46,991 nucleotides of DNA from Nitrospinales bacterium (GTDB lineage: Bacteria > Nitrospinota_A > UBA7883 > JACRGQ01): NCBI GenBank assembly GCA_023248535.1, contig JAHFEJ010000016.1, positions 1 through 46,991 of the forward strand, read 5' to 3'. Below are positions 16,053 to 24,784 of this stretch, one piece after another (the stretch's first letter is position 1; each line of letters starts with the position of its first letter). The notes beneath the pieces were generated by a model. The model saw only the letters and a list, made by a program, of their open reading frames with translations. It had not been told where the DNA came from and made no database searches. Both the position numbers and the translations under genes were made by a program.

Positions 16053-17212
16053 TTGATCCCCGGGGTGGAGAGCGGTATTTTCATTTCTTCCCGTTGGGCT
16101 ACTGCGGGAGTGGTAAGCAGGTAGAGTTCGGCTGCCACAGTTGCATTTTCACCCGGCGAGGTTCGGAATAAAACCGTTTCGGTACGCGATTCTCCCGGCC
16201 CGATCCGGTTATCGGCGGTCACGGCCGCCGCGTGGAGAAAAGCGCCATCAAACGATGTGATCTCATTGCCATTCCTGTCGGTCACCGTTTTGCGGTATAT
16301 CCGTTTCTGGGTTTCCAGCACATTGCCCGCCGCATTCATCAGGCGGATTTCGAGTACCAGCGAACGGGCCGGGCTGCCGGTTGGCACAAAGTGACCGGCC
16401 TTGACGTTGCGAATGGTGATGGATGCGGTCACGGCGTTGCCGCTCACGGTAATATCGGCAATTTCCGCCGTCACCGCGCCGCTCATGGATTCCAGTGTGG
16501 TTGCAAGCGAATGGTCGTGCATTTCATCGCGGCCGTCCTTGTTGGCGGTGCGCCCGGCGATCAGGGGCATATGGCATTTTTGGCAGTGGTCACCGGCCGT
16601 AGCCGATGAAGATGCGCGCCACTCGCTCCAGGTTGTGCCAATAGGCACTTTGTGCCGGTTTTCAAAATCATGGCAACCGGCGCACGGCCGTGCTTCGGTA
16701 AAATATGCGCCATGATTTTTGTTTTGGTTCATTTCATTTGCCGCGGCGGCAGACGCTGGTTGTTTATCCCGGCCGTGGGAATACCCCGATCCCTTCGCTG
16801 GTACGGCTGGCATTTCAACTGCCGTCACCCCGTGACAAAAATTACAGGTGACCCCTTCGCGGGTGATCACTTCCGCCGCTGTATAGTCGCCGGTAATGGT
16901 GACGGTTGGGGCGTGGCAGGGGAGGCATAAACGCGCCGCTGCCAATCCCTCTTCAAGCCATGTTTTCCGGTATGCGGTTTGAAAAACCGGATTTTCATAT
17001 GCGGCGGCGTGACGGCTTTGTTTCCAGTTACGGAAAATATCCGAATGGCATTTTGAACATTCCTGTGCGGGCAGAATGGCGGCGTTCCCTTTTTTCACGC
17101 CGGCTGTTTTCGCATGGGAAAGCTTGGTCCGGCCGGCGGCGGGGTGGGGGAAGAAAAGCGCCGCGAATAAGACCGTTATTATCAACGCCGGAAAACCTGT
17201 TTTTATGCCCAT
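16049..17212 (-). CDS. exported pentaheme c-type cytochrome (cytochrome c554-like)
   Basis: A 387-residue protein with a signal peptide (LIITVLFAALFFPHPAAG) and five CXXCH haem-binding motifs: CSKCH (52-56), CLPCH (96-100), CNFCH (123-127), CAGCH (177-181) and CQKCH (210-214). The haem half resembles cytochrome c554-family electron carriers, several of which act with hydroxylamine, nitrite or other N/S redox enzymes. The last 150 residues lack cysteines and form a beta-rich domain (VTASITIRNVKAGHFVPTGSP) typical of the all-beta extension of some multiheme proteins. It is periplasmic or surface exposed. An AGGAA ribosome-binding site precedes the ATG. The redox partner is unknown; no oxidoreductase lies adjacent. 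Confidence 0.87.
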   Translation of the reverse strand: MGIKTGFPALIITVLFAALFFPHPAAGRTKLSHAKTAGVKKGNAAILPAQECSKCHSDIFRNWKQSRHAAAYENPVFQTAYRKTWLEEGLAAARLCLPCHAPTVTITGDYTAAEVITREGVTCNFCHGVTAVEMPAVPAKGSGYSHGRDKQPASAAAANEMNQNKNHGAYFTEARPCAGCHDFENRHKVPIGTTWSEWRASSSATAGDHCQKCHMPLIAGRTANKDGRDEMHDHSLATTLESMSGAVTAEIADITVSGNAVTASITIRNVKAGHFVPTGSPARSLVLEIRLMNAAGNVLETQKRIYRKTVTDRNGNEITSFDGAFLHAAAVTADNRIGPGESRTETVLFRTSPGENATVAAELYLLTTPAVAQREEMKIPLSTPGIN

Positions 17213-17290
17213 GGGGTTCCTGATAAACGTAATTAGTCGGACATGATACCATGTTTTGAATCGGCGGGAAGGGAAGGATGGCCGGGTAAA

Positions 17291-17680
17291 TTATCTGTTG
17301 CGGATCGCGTTGACGAAGTATTCCAACGCTTCGATATCCCGCTGGTCGGCCTCGGTATATATGCTTTTGAGTTTTTCCGCCATCACGAGGAAATGTTTGC
17401 TCCGTTTTTCCCACAGGGCTTTGCGTTTCCCCGCATACGGCTTTGTCAGCGTCATTTCTTCATTGCTGACGCGGCTCATATCCACCGACCTGCCCGTAAC
17501 AAGCCAGTCGAGCGAACAGCCGGTGTATTGCTGGATTTTAAGAAGATTTTTGTATGAGGGAATTCTTTCTTTCTGCCAATAGTACTGAAACAGGCCTTTC
17601 TCGATGCCCACTTTTTGCGTCCAGGCGTATGGTTTCTCCCCATCCATCAGGATCTTTAACCGGTCTTTAAATGTTGTCAT
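17291..17680 (-). CDS. CI-repressor-like helix-turn-helix protein
   Basis: A 129-residue DNA-binding protein. Residues about 1-65 fit the bacteriophage CI repressor helix-turn-helix family, with the typical LLKIQQYTGCSLDWLVTGR ending. The C-terminal half is a charged helical stretch (about 85-125) that could dimerise. It lacks the peptidase S24 domain of full CI/LexA repressors, so it is not a self-cleaving repressor. It lies 99 bases downstream of the 866-residue TPR gene on the same strand. The intervening DNA is AT-rich and has its own TATACT box. Target unknown; the palindrome at 20400-20416 and the TAACGG repeats at 20534-20561 are nearby candidates. Confidence 0.78.
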   Translation of the reverse strand: MTTFKDRLKILMDGEKPYAWTQKVGIEKGLFQYYWQKERIPSYKNLLKIQQYTGCSLDWLVTGRSVDMSRVSNEEMTLTKPYAGKRKALWEKRSKHFLVMAEKLKSIYTEADQRDIEALEYFVNAIRNR

Positions 17681-17689
17681 CTTGAAGAC

Positions 17690-17717
17690 AGTATACCAAT
17701 AAATAGAATAAAGTAAA
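17690..17717 (-). promoter_or_regulatory. putative promoter of the CI-like repressor gene
   Basis: On the complement, TTTACT (17712-17717), a 16-bp spacer and TATACT (17690-17695), with 9 nt to the ATG at 17680. The surrounding 70 bases are strongly AT-rich. No ribosome-binding site is present, so the transcript may be leaderless. Confidence 0.4.
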
Positions 17718-17779
17718 GTAATAAGAAAAATAATAAATGGGTAATAAAACGCCCGCGCGGAAACGGGGGTGCTGATGGG

Positions 17780-20380
17780 CTATAAATGGCGCAGGGCGAG
17801 TCCTTGCAACTTCATGTAGATTTCTTTCGAGGCGGAAACGATGTCTCCGTGCTGATAGAAATAATATTTGTCCACAACTTCCGGCATGGCATAGATGGCC
17901 TTGGCGATGCTGTTGGCCATTTTCCGCTGATCCGATGTGGCCATCAGCACTTCGATCGCCTCGTTGGCATATGTGGCGAACTGCCGGTATTTTTCGCGCC
18001 GAACCGTAAATTCCTTCAGCCGGGCGGCGAGCGCTTGCGGGGTTTTGGCGTCGACCTTAAGCGCAAGCGCCTCCAGCGGAGCGTTATCGTATGCTTCGGG
18101 GGAATCGAGCAGCGAGGGATTTTCCGCCAGCGCCTTGGCCAGTGAATCCGGCCCGGCCAGCAGCGCGGCCTCAAGCGGGTTGATTGTTTGGGGAGGCGCC
18201 GCGGTCTGAAGGAACCGTTCGCGGCGTTCAAGGTAGCGGTTAAGCGTGACCGTAAAAGTGGCGAAACGGGGATCGTTAAGTGCGTTGAATAGTTGCACAG
18301 TGTCGCGGATGCTTGCCGCAAGCGGTTCAGATTCAAACGCTTGGCGGCTGGCGAAAAAGCCCCGGTTGGCGGTGGCGGTTTCAAAGAGTTTTTTGACGGC
18401 TGCGTTTTGGTTGGCTGGTATTAATGTTTCAAGTTGTTGCAGTAATGCAGTATGGGAATCGTCATCGGGGAGAAGGAGGTTGGCGTCGGCGGCCAACGTC
18501 TCTTCGAGGAACGCGGCGAATTGCTGCAATTCTTTCTTTTCCGCCAGTTTTATCATTTCCGCCATTTCCTCCATCAGCCCCATGATCGGCGCGCTGGCAT
18601 ACGCGCTGGCACTTTGGAGAAAAGCGGGAGATTTAATGTAAAGGTTGTAGAGCACCCGGTAGGATTTCTGCCGCTCCCCGTTGATGAGCGTTTCAAAACG
18701 GAGCCGGTGGGCGGCGAATCGCGGATCGTCGCCGGGAATGAACATCGGGCGTTGTTCTTTTGGCGCGCCCGCCGGAAATGAAGCCGCGGGGGGCGGCGGG
18801 AGCTTGCCATCGTTTTCCTTTATCCTGGCGAACAGGGCGATGAGCGTTTCCATCAGCTGCACCACCTCGGCGTTTTTATAGAAGAGGTCGTCGGTGGGGA
18901 GCGACGGGTCGGTGTAGACCGCTTCCACGATGGATCCCGCGGCATCGATGAGATCGCCTGATGCGTGGCGCGCCACCGCGAGGTTGTAATGCACGGCGGC
19001 TTTGTTGGGGGGATCGAGCGCGAGTATTTTCATATAGAGGTCAATCGCTTCTTGCGGGCCGGCGGTTTTGCGCAACTGCGTTCCCATGTAGTTGAGTTCG
19101 CGGCAGGCCTCCAGCAGGTATTTTTTATCCGCGGCGGCGCGGAACAGCAGCTTTTCGGCTTCGGCGAATTCCCCTTTGTCGACGGCGGCCAGCGCCAGGC
19201 AGATGAGCTGCGACGTGGGAAGGGCGACGGAACCGGCGTCCTTGACGGCGCTTTCGAGCGATTGCCGCGCGATCCCCCCCAGTTCCTTGACCAGCGGGTT
19301 GCGCGAGCCGAGGGTTTCGGCCAACTCGTGCTTGAAGATGCCGCTGGCGATGTTCGATACCGCCTCGGCGGCGCGGTCGGTGGTATCGTCCTGCGAGTGC
19401 GGAACCAGCGCTTGCGCCTTGGCGATGGCGTTTTTGTAGTTCGCCACGGCCTCGGTCATGAGCTTGGTCACCTGCTCGCTGTCGGGGTCGGCCCCCTGCG
19501 CGATCATCTCCTTTACCTGAATGATGCGGACGTTGGCGATCTCCTGATTGGGGGCGGGAATATCGAGGGCCACCTCTTCCGCCTCGGTGAAGCGCTGGAT
19601 GGCGCGGGAGTATTTTTTCAGCTTGGTGTAGCCGCGTCCGCTTTCCAGATAGAGGCCGGGATCGTCCGGCATCGCATCGATTGCCCTGTTGAAGCATTGC
19701 ACCGCTTCTTCCCAGTTGCCGCTCCGCTTGTAGTCCTCCCCCTGTTTCATCAGTTTTTCGGCCTGGGCTTTGCGGGTGGAGAGATCGGCTTCGTTTTTGC
19801 GCTGGTCAAGGTCTTCCAGCCGCTTTTCCTTTTCGGTGAAATGTTCCGTCATGAGTTGGCGCAGCAGCGGAAGGCGTTCGGCCTCCTGCTCCTTCGGCTG
19901 GGCGCTTTGCGCGTAGGGGAGGATGAATGCGTTGGTGATGCGGAACTCCGCCAGCGTTAGAAGGTATTTCATCCGCATCTGGTAGTTCTCGGCCTCTTCA
20001 AAGACCGGCACCAGTTTGGACATGCCTTTCAGTATTTTTTCGTTCTCCTTGCCGGTCTGCCTCATGCGGGCCTGCACGTTGAGCAGGAACTGGCGCAGCG
20101 CGTCGACGCGGTTGTCCGCCGCATCCTTGCCGGTGGCGGGGGGCGGGCTGAAGAAAATCTGCGCCTCTTCCGTGAGGAGAAGGCGGGAGAGCTTTTCGAT
20201 GGCATCGGCGGCGGTCTGGCCGGTGGCCACGGCGACGGTGTTTTTGAATTTCAACTGTTTTTCGAGGATCTGCTGCATCTGGGCGCGGAATGCCTGGTCG
20301 CGTATGAACAGGCGGATAGGGGTCTCCCGATAGGGAGCCAGTTGATCCTGTTCCGGAGCCGTTGAAACCTGTGCGGACAT
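17780..20380 (-). CDS. pseudo-receiver/TPR protein with C-terminal triple repeat
   Basis: An 866-residue cytoplasmic protein of unknown function. Residues about 21-185 follow the secondary structure of a response-regulator receiver (RLFIRD strand, AVATGQTAADAIEKL, EAQIFFS) but lack the phospho-acceptor aspartate (Ser at that place) and the conserved lysine, so it should not be phosphorylated. A charged coiled stretch (185-215) leads into TPRs at about 206-270 and 395-490. The C-terminal third holds about three degenerate repeats (about 584-635, 672-724, 754-800), each with a pattern like L-x-S-x-x-AY-x-x-x-PL and later FA-x-x-L. ATG 20380 is chosen because AGGAGG lies just upstream; the frame is open further upstream to 21049, but that part is antisense to fic. 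Confidence 0.82.
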   Translation of the reverse strand: MSAQVSTAPEQDQLAPYRETPIRLFIRDQAFRAQMQQILEKQLKFKNTVAVATGQTAADAIEKLSRLLLTEEAQIFFSPPPATGKDAADNRVDALRQFLLNVQARMRQTGKENEKILKGMSKLVPVFEEAENYQMRMKYLLTLAEFRITNAFILPYAQSAQPKEQEAERLPLLRQLMTEHFTEKEKRLEDLDQRKNEADLSTRKAQAEKLMKQGEDYKRSGNWEEAVQCFNRAIDAMPDDPGLYLESGRGYTKLKKYSRAIQRFTEAEEVALDIPAPNQEIANVRIIQVKEMIAQGADPDSEQVTKLMTEAVANYKNAIAKAQALVPHSQDDTTDRAAEAVSNIASGIFKHELAETLGSRNPLVKELGGIARQSLESAVKDAGSVALPTSQLICLALAAVDKGEFAEAEKLLFRAAADKKYLLEACRELNYMGTQLRKTAGPQEAIDLYMKILALDPPNKAAVHYNLAVARHASGDLIDAAGSIVEAVYTDPSLPTDDLFYKNAEVVQLMETLIALFARIKENDGKLPPPPAASFPAGAPKEQRPMFIPGDDPRFAAHRLRFETLINGERQKSYRVLYNLYIKSPAFLQSASAYASAPIMGLMEEMAEMIKLAEKKELQQFAAFLEETLAADANLLLPDDDSHTALLQQLETLIPANQNAAVKKLFETATANRGFFASRQAFESEPLAASIRDTVQLFNALNDPRFATFTVTLNRYLERRERFLQTAAPPQTINPLEAALLAGPDSLAKALAENPSLLDSPEAYDNAPLEALALKVDAKTPQALAARLKEFTVRREKYRQFATYANEAIEVLMATSDQRKMANSIAKAIYAMPEVVDKYYFYQHGDIVSASKEIYMKLQGLALRHL

Positions 20381-20399
20381 ACCCCTCCTCTGATCGGCA

Positions 20400-20416
20400 A
20401 CGTTTTTGAAAAACGT
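20400..20416. repeat. 17-bp palindrome upstream of the pseudo-receiver/TPR gene
   Basis: ACGTTTTTGAAAAACGT is an exact inverted repeat around a central base. It lies 20 bp before the ATG at 20380, between the ribosome-binding site and a TATCAT (20431-20436 on the complement) that could be the -10 box. Its symmetry and place suit an operator for a dimeric repressor. Confidence 0.5.
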
Positions 20417-20533
20417 AAACCTGCGTAACCATGATAATTGATGGTGTATGATTTTGCCCAGAGGAAAAAATATCGTGGGGGAAAAAAACCTCGGGGGAGG
20501 GGATCTGTCAGGCCGGAAAGGGGCCGCTGGATT

Positions 20534-20561
20534 TAACGGCAATATAACGGTAAAATAACGG
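20534..20561. repeat. three TAACGG direct repeats at 11-bp spacing at the fic start
   Basis: TAACGG occurs at 20534-20539, 20545-20550 and 20556-20561, exactly 11 bp apart, so all three lie on the same face of the DNA helix. The array ends 2 bases before the fic ATG and surrounds a TAAAAT -10-like hexamer (20551-20556). It is placed as an operator array would be for a regulator of fic. Confidence 0.55.
20551..20556 (+). promoter_or_regulatory. -10-like hexamer TAAAAT of fic
   Basis: TAAAAT matches TATAAT at five of six positions and stands 7 nt before the ATG at 20564. No ribosome-binding site exists, which suggests a leaderless transcript. It is embedded in the TAACGG repeats, so a protein bound there would block transcription. 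Confidence 0.4.
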
Positions 20562-20563
20562 CA

Positions 20564-21691
20564 ATGAAGATTGCCGATAAATTGCCGGTCAACACGTTCA
20601 AACCAAAATACCGCTTCAGCAAAAATGTCGTTGCTGGTCTGATGAAGATCGAGGCGGTGAAAGGCCGGTTCGAGGCGCTCCGTGTCACGCCCCGCCTGCT
20701 GGCCACTTTGCGCCAAAGCGCGCGCCTCTATTCCACCCATTATTCCACCCTCATCGAGGGGAACCGCCTTTCCGAGGCCGAGGTAAAGCGGGTGATCGAA
20801 GGCGGAATCGTGGAAAAGGGGCGAAAGCGGGACGAAGCCGAAGTCAAAGGATACTGGGCCGCCTTGGACGGACTGGAGCGGCTGGTGGAGAACAATGTCG
20901 GCCTTTCGGAAAATGCCGTCAAGAAACTCCACGCGCTGGTGATGGGTGGAGGCCGCAAAAGGGTAACACCAACGGCGTATCGCACCGTGCAAAACGTCAT
21001 CAAGGAATCCGGCACAGGCCGGATCGTTTATCTTCCGCCCGAGCCGCAAGATGTGCCGGGATTAATGGCTTCACTGTCCGAGTGGTTGATCGAGGCGGAG
21101 CGGGAAGGCATCCCCTGCCCGATACGGGCGGCGATTGCCCATTACCAATTTGCCACCATTCACCCGTATATCGACGGCAACGGCCGCACGGCCAGATTAC
21201 TGACCACGCTGGTTCTACGGATGGGCGGGTACGGCCTGAAAGGTATCTATTCTTTGGATGAGTATTACGCCAAAGATTTGTACGGGTACTACAATGCTCT
21301 CACCATCGGGACTTCGCACAATTACTACATGGGGCGCGCCAAGTCGGATATCACCAAGTGGGTTGAATACTTCATTCAAGGGATGGCCTACAGTTTTGAG
21401 AAGGTCAACAAACACGCCGAAAAAGGATCTCTCGAAGGCCGTGGCGACAATTCGGAACTGCTTGAGCAATTGGACGCGCGCCAGAAAAAAGTGCTTGAAC
21501 TCTTCTCCCGCGCCGATTCTATCACTGCCAAGGAGGTGGGGGCCTTGCTCGGAGTGAAAGAGCGGATGGCGCGCCTTTTGTGCGGCGAATATGCGAAGAA
21601 GGGATTCTTTATCGTTACCAGTGCGGCTAGAAAGACCCGGAAGTATTCCCTTGGCAAGAAATGGAAAGCGCTGTTGAGAAGTCCCGCTTGA
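20564..21691 (+). CDS. fic: Fic family protein (AMPylator type) with C-terminal winged helix
   Basis: A 375-residue Fic protein with the complete catalytic motif HPYIDGNGRTAR (200-211; His200 is the base, the rest forms the ATP-anion hole) and an intact N-terminal inhibitory helix STLIEGN (61-67), whose glutamate blocks ATP. This is the class II arrangement with inhibitor on the same chain. The flap segment TGRIVYLPPEP is present. Residues about 300-375 form a winged-helix DNA-binding domain (SITAKEVGALLGVKERMARLL). Such proteins AMPylate target proteins and some control their own promoters. It is divergent from the pseudo-receiver/TPR gene. The TAACGG repeats at its start codon are candidate binding sites for its own winged helix. 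Confidence 0.93.
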   Translation: MKIADKLPVNTFKPKYRFSKNVVAGLMKIEAVKGRFEALRVTPRLLATLRQSARLYSTHYSTLIEGNRLSEAEVKRVIEGGIVEKGRKRDEAEVKGYWAALDGLERLVENNVGLSENAVKKLHALVMGGGRKRVTPTAYRTVQNVIKESGTGRIVYLPPEPQDVPGLMASLSEWLIEAEREGIPCPIRAAIAHYQFATIHPYIDGNGRTARLLTTLVLRMGGYGLKGIYSLDEYYAKDLYGYYNALTIGTSHNYYMGRAKSDITKWVEYFIQGMAYSFEKVNKHAEKGSLEGRGDNSELLEQLDARQKKVLELFSRADSITAKEVGALLGVKERMARLLCGEYAKKGFFIVTSAARKTRKYSLGKKWKALLRSPA

Positions 21692-21875
21692 AAACGGCTT
21701 TATCGGCAATCCCCAAAAATGGGTGCGGCGGCACGGGCATTGGCGTGCTATCGGATAATTCAGTTAAGGCAATCGTGTTAGAATCAAATCGAAGGAATTA
21801 ATGAGGGTGGGCAACAGCGAATCGTACAACGATCCCTCTTCCCCTTGAAGATAACTTGTAACGTTGGAGAACAGC

Positions 21876-24680
21876 ATGGGTGATGATGCCGCCCCTCCGC
21901 AGAGGCATAGGCTGATCTCAATTATCGGGAAATTCTTCCTGACAGCATTTATTGTGTGGACTGCGGTCGTTATCGCGCTTTTCATATGGGATACATATGA
22001 AACCCGCCAGTTTGTATTTAATAATGCCAAAACCAATGCCTTGGCCAGCTACAACAAAGACGTGGCATTCCGCGAATGGGCTACCATGCACGGCGGGGTG
22101 TATGTATCGGTCGATGAGGTGACGCTCCCTAACCCATATTTGGCCAATATTAGGGAACGCGATATTGTCACCCCGTCCGGCAAACATCTCACGCTCATGA
22201 ATCCCGCTTACATGGCGCGCCAGATGAACGAGTTTTTCGCCAAAAGGGGAACCGTTTTCGGCCACATCACCAGCCTGAAGCTCAAAAATCCGGGCAATAA
22301 ACCGGATAAATGGGAAGAGGAAGCGTTGCGGGCGTTTGAAAAAGGGGAACCGGAACGGATAGAGGTTTCTGAAATCGGCGGCAAACAGTACCTGCGGCTG
22401 ATGCGGCCAATGATCACAAAAGAAGGGTGCCTGAAATGCCATGCCGATCAGGGGTACAAGGTCGGGGATATCCGCGGTGGAGTGAGCGTATCGGTGGCGC
22501 TTGAGCCGTACTTTGCCGAGGCGTGGACGCTCACAACCGGACATGCCGCCGCTCATGGCCTGGTATGGTTCCTGGGTTCGCTGGGGCTTCTATGGGGGCA
22601 TGGTTATGCGCGGCGGATGGGGCGCGCCCGTGACGAGGCGCGGGACGCCCTGATAGACAGCGAGGAGCGTTTCCGGCAACTTTCAGAGGCGGCCTTTGAA
22701 GGGGTGGCAATACACTCGGGCGGCATAATCCTCGATTGCAATACGGCATATGCGGCGATGATGGGGTATGAACCGGCGGAGATCATCGGCTTGCCGGTGC
22801 TTAAAACGGTGGCGCCCGAATTCCATGAAGAGATAAAGGGAAGGATGAAGCAGGGCTACGGCGATCCGTTCGAGGCCTTGGCGATGAAGAAGGATGGCAC
22901 CCGCTTTTGGGTGGAGGCTTTTGGAAAAAACATCGTGTATAAGGGAAAAAACGCCAGGATTTCCCTCATTCATGACCTAAGCAGGCGCAAAAAAGCGGAA
23001 GAGGCTCTGCGGAAGAATGATGCGTTATTGAATCAGACCCAGCAGATATCCCATGTTGGCGGATGGGAATATGACGTCTCGTCCGGCAAAATGCATTTTA
23101 CCGAGGAAACCTACCGGATTCACGAAGTGGGGCCCGATTTCGACCCGAACGACATCAGCAACAACATCAAGTTCTACGCCCCTTCGGATCAGGCGATGAT
23201 CGAAAACGCTTTCAGGCGCGCCCTGGAATCGGGCGATCCGTATGATCTGGAGCTTCAGTTCACAGGGGCGAGGGGAACCCGTAAATGGATCCGCACCTCC
23301 GGCCAAGTGGAGCGGATAGAGGGAAAGGTAACGCGTGTATATGGCACCATCATGGATATTACCGGGCAGAAAGCGGCCGAGTACCGTCTGGAAGAGGCAA
23401 AAGTAACGGCGGAAGCCGCGTTTGAAACCGCGCGGGAAAGCGAGGAGAAGGTTACACTGCTGCTCAACTCCGTGGGAGAGGCCATCTACGGGATTGACTT
23501 GGAAGGCAACTGCACATTCTATAACCAGGCTTGCCAGAGAATTCTTGGATACGAAGATGGATCCCAGTTGCTGGGCAAGAATATGCACGCCCTTATCCAC
23601 CATTCATGGAAAGACGGCGCGCCATATCCGGTTAAGGAATGTAAAATTTATAAGGCATTCCGGGAAGGGACGGGAACCCACGTCGATGACGAGGTTTTGT
23701 GGCGCGCCGACGGCACCTGTTTTGCCGCCGAATACCGTTCGTTTCCCATACGGCGCGACGGCAAAATCACCGGTTCCGTGATCACGTTCACGGACATCAC
23801 CGAGCGAAAACAGGCGGAGATGGAACTGGTCGCGGCGAGGGAAGCCGCCGAGGCGGCAAACCGACTGAAATCGGAATTTTTGTCCAACATGACCCATGAA
23901 CTGAATACCCCGTTAACGTCGGTATTGGGCTATTCCCGCCTGGCAAACGAGCGTGACCACGACATGGCGGCGGCACTGGCCCGGATCATTGAAATACTCG
24001 ACCGGGCGGATACTTCAGGAGCGGCTTGGCCGGCAGAGGTGCGCTTGCACGCCAAATCGGCGATTGAAACCACCCAGGAGATTGCGAAGTACGACCATAT
24101 CGTTTTGGAGCAGGGACAAAGGCTTTTCAGCCTGCTCAACGATTTGATGGATTTAAGCAGGCTGGAATCGGGGCAGATGAAGGTGGAGTACCACACCGTG
24201 TCCACCTTCATGTTGTTAACGACCATTGAGAGGTATTACAAGGATGCGGCGATGATGAAAGGCCTGGCCTTTGCTAATAATGCGGCCGATTTCCGCCCGG
24301 ACGACCTGCTGTTTATGGGTGACCGCAAATGGCTGGAAAAGGCGCTTGGCAATCTGGTGCAAAACGCCATTAAGTTCAGCAACGCGGGGAAAATTCAACT
24401 AACCGCTTTAAGAAGCGGCGCCGATATCCTTTTCCGCGTGAGTGACGATGGGGTAGGGATACCGGAGCATGACCGCAAGAAGCTATTCGAAGCGTTTCGG
24501 CAATTGGACGGAACATCCACGCGCGCGTGGGGAGGGGTGGGGTTGGGACTTGGATTCGCCCGAAAACTGGTTCTGGCGATGGGAGGCGATATAAGCGTTC
24601 AATCGGAGGCCGGCAAAGGCTCAGTGTTTACCATAGCGATCCCCTACCGCTCCGTTGGTTCCAGTTCCAGCTCCGGATAA
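21876..24680 (+). CDS. sensor histidine kinase with c-type haem-like periplasmic domain and three PAS domains
   Basis: A 934-residue inner-membrane kinase. A membrane segment (about 17-38) is followed by a periplasmic DUF3365/Tll0287-like domain (about 40-215) with a CLKCH haem-attachment motif at 185-189. A second membrane segment (about 224-243) leads to PAS domains at about 262-375, 380-500 and 520-645. The kinase core has the HisKA box SNMTHELNTPL (phospho-His674), an N-box NLVQNAIKFSN and G-box DDGVGIP and GLGLGFA. It lacks a receiver domain. The linked haem suggests redox or gas sensing. ATG 21876 is preceded by GGAGA at a 6-nt spacing. The second PAS kinase follows after about 100 bases on the same strand. 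Confidence 0.9.
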   Translation: MGDDAAPPQRHRLISIIGKFFLTAFIVWTAVVIALFIWDTYETRQFVFNNAKTNALASYNKDVAFREWATMHGGVYVSVDEVTLPNPYLANIRERDIVTPSGKHLTLMNPAYMARQMNEFFAKRGTVFGHITSLKLKNPGNKPDKWEEEALRAFEKGEPERIEVSEIGGKQYLRLMRPMITKEGCLKCHADQGYKVGDIRGGVSVSVALEPYFAEAWTLTTGHAAAHGLVWFLGSLGLLWGHGYARRMGRARDEARDALIDSEERFRQLSEAAFEGVAIHSGGIILDCNTAYAAMMGYEPAEIIGLPVLKTVAPEFHEEIKGRMKQGYGDPFEALAMKKDGTRFWVEAFGKNIVYKGKNARISLIHDLSRRKKAEEALRKNDALLNQTQQISHVGGWEYDVSSGKMHFTEETYRIHEVGPDFDPNDISNNIKFYAPSDQAMIENAFRRALESGDPYDLELQFTGARGTRKWIRTSGQVERIEGKVTRVYGTIMDITGQKAAEYRLEEAKVTAEAAFETARESEEKVTLLLNSVGEAIYGIDLEGNCTFYNQACQRILGYEDGSQLLGKNMHALIHHSWKDGAPYPVKECKIYKAFREGTGTHVDDEVLWRADGTCFAAEYRSFPIRRDGKITGSVITFTDITERKQAEMELVAAREAAEAANRLKSEFLSNMTHELNTPLTSVLGYSRLANERDHDMAAALARIIEILDRADTSGAAWPAEVRLHAKSAIETTQEIAKYDHIVLEQGQRLFSLLNDLMDLSRLESGQMKVEYHTVSTFMLLTTIERYYKDAAMMKGLAFANNAADFRPDDLLFMGDRKWLEKALGNLVQNAIKFSNAGKIQLTALRSGADILFRVSDDGVGIPEHDRKKLFEAFRQLDGTSTRAWGGVGLGLGFARKLVLAMGGDISVQSEAGKGSVFTIAIPYRSVGSSSSSG

Positions 24681-24784
24681 ATCCCCTTGCCGGGTATCAT
24701 GATAAAATAAAAATATAAGGTTAGGGGGCAGGTTAGCGGCAGAAGTTGATGCATTTTTTTCCTTCATTGAAGGAGCTTGGCATC

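Noticed and set aside
20381-21049. Extension of the 866-residue protein to 1089 residues
   Set aside because: The extra 223 codons are antisense to the well-supported fic gene, and a perfect AGGAGG precedes the ATG at 20380.
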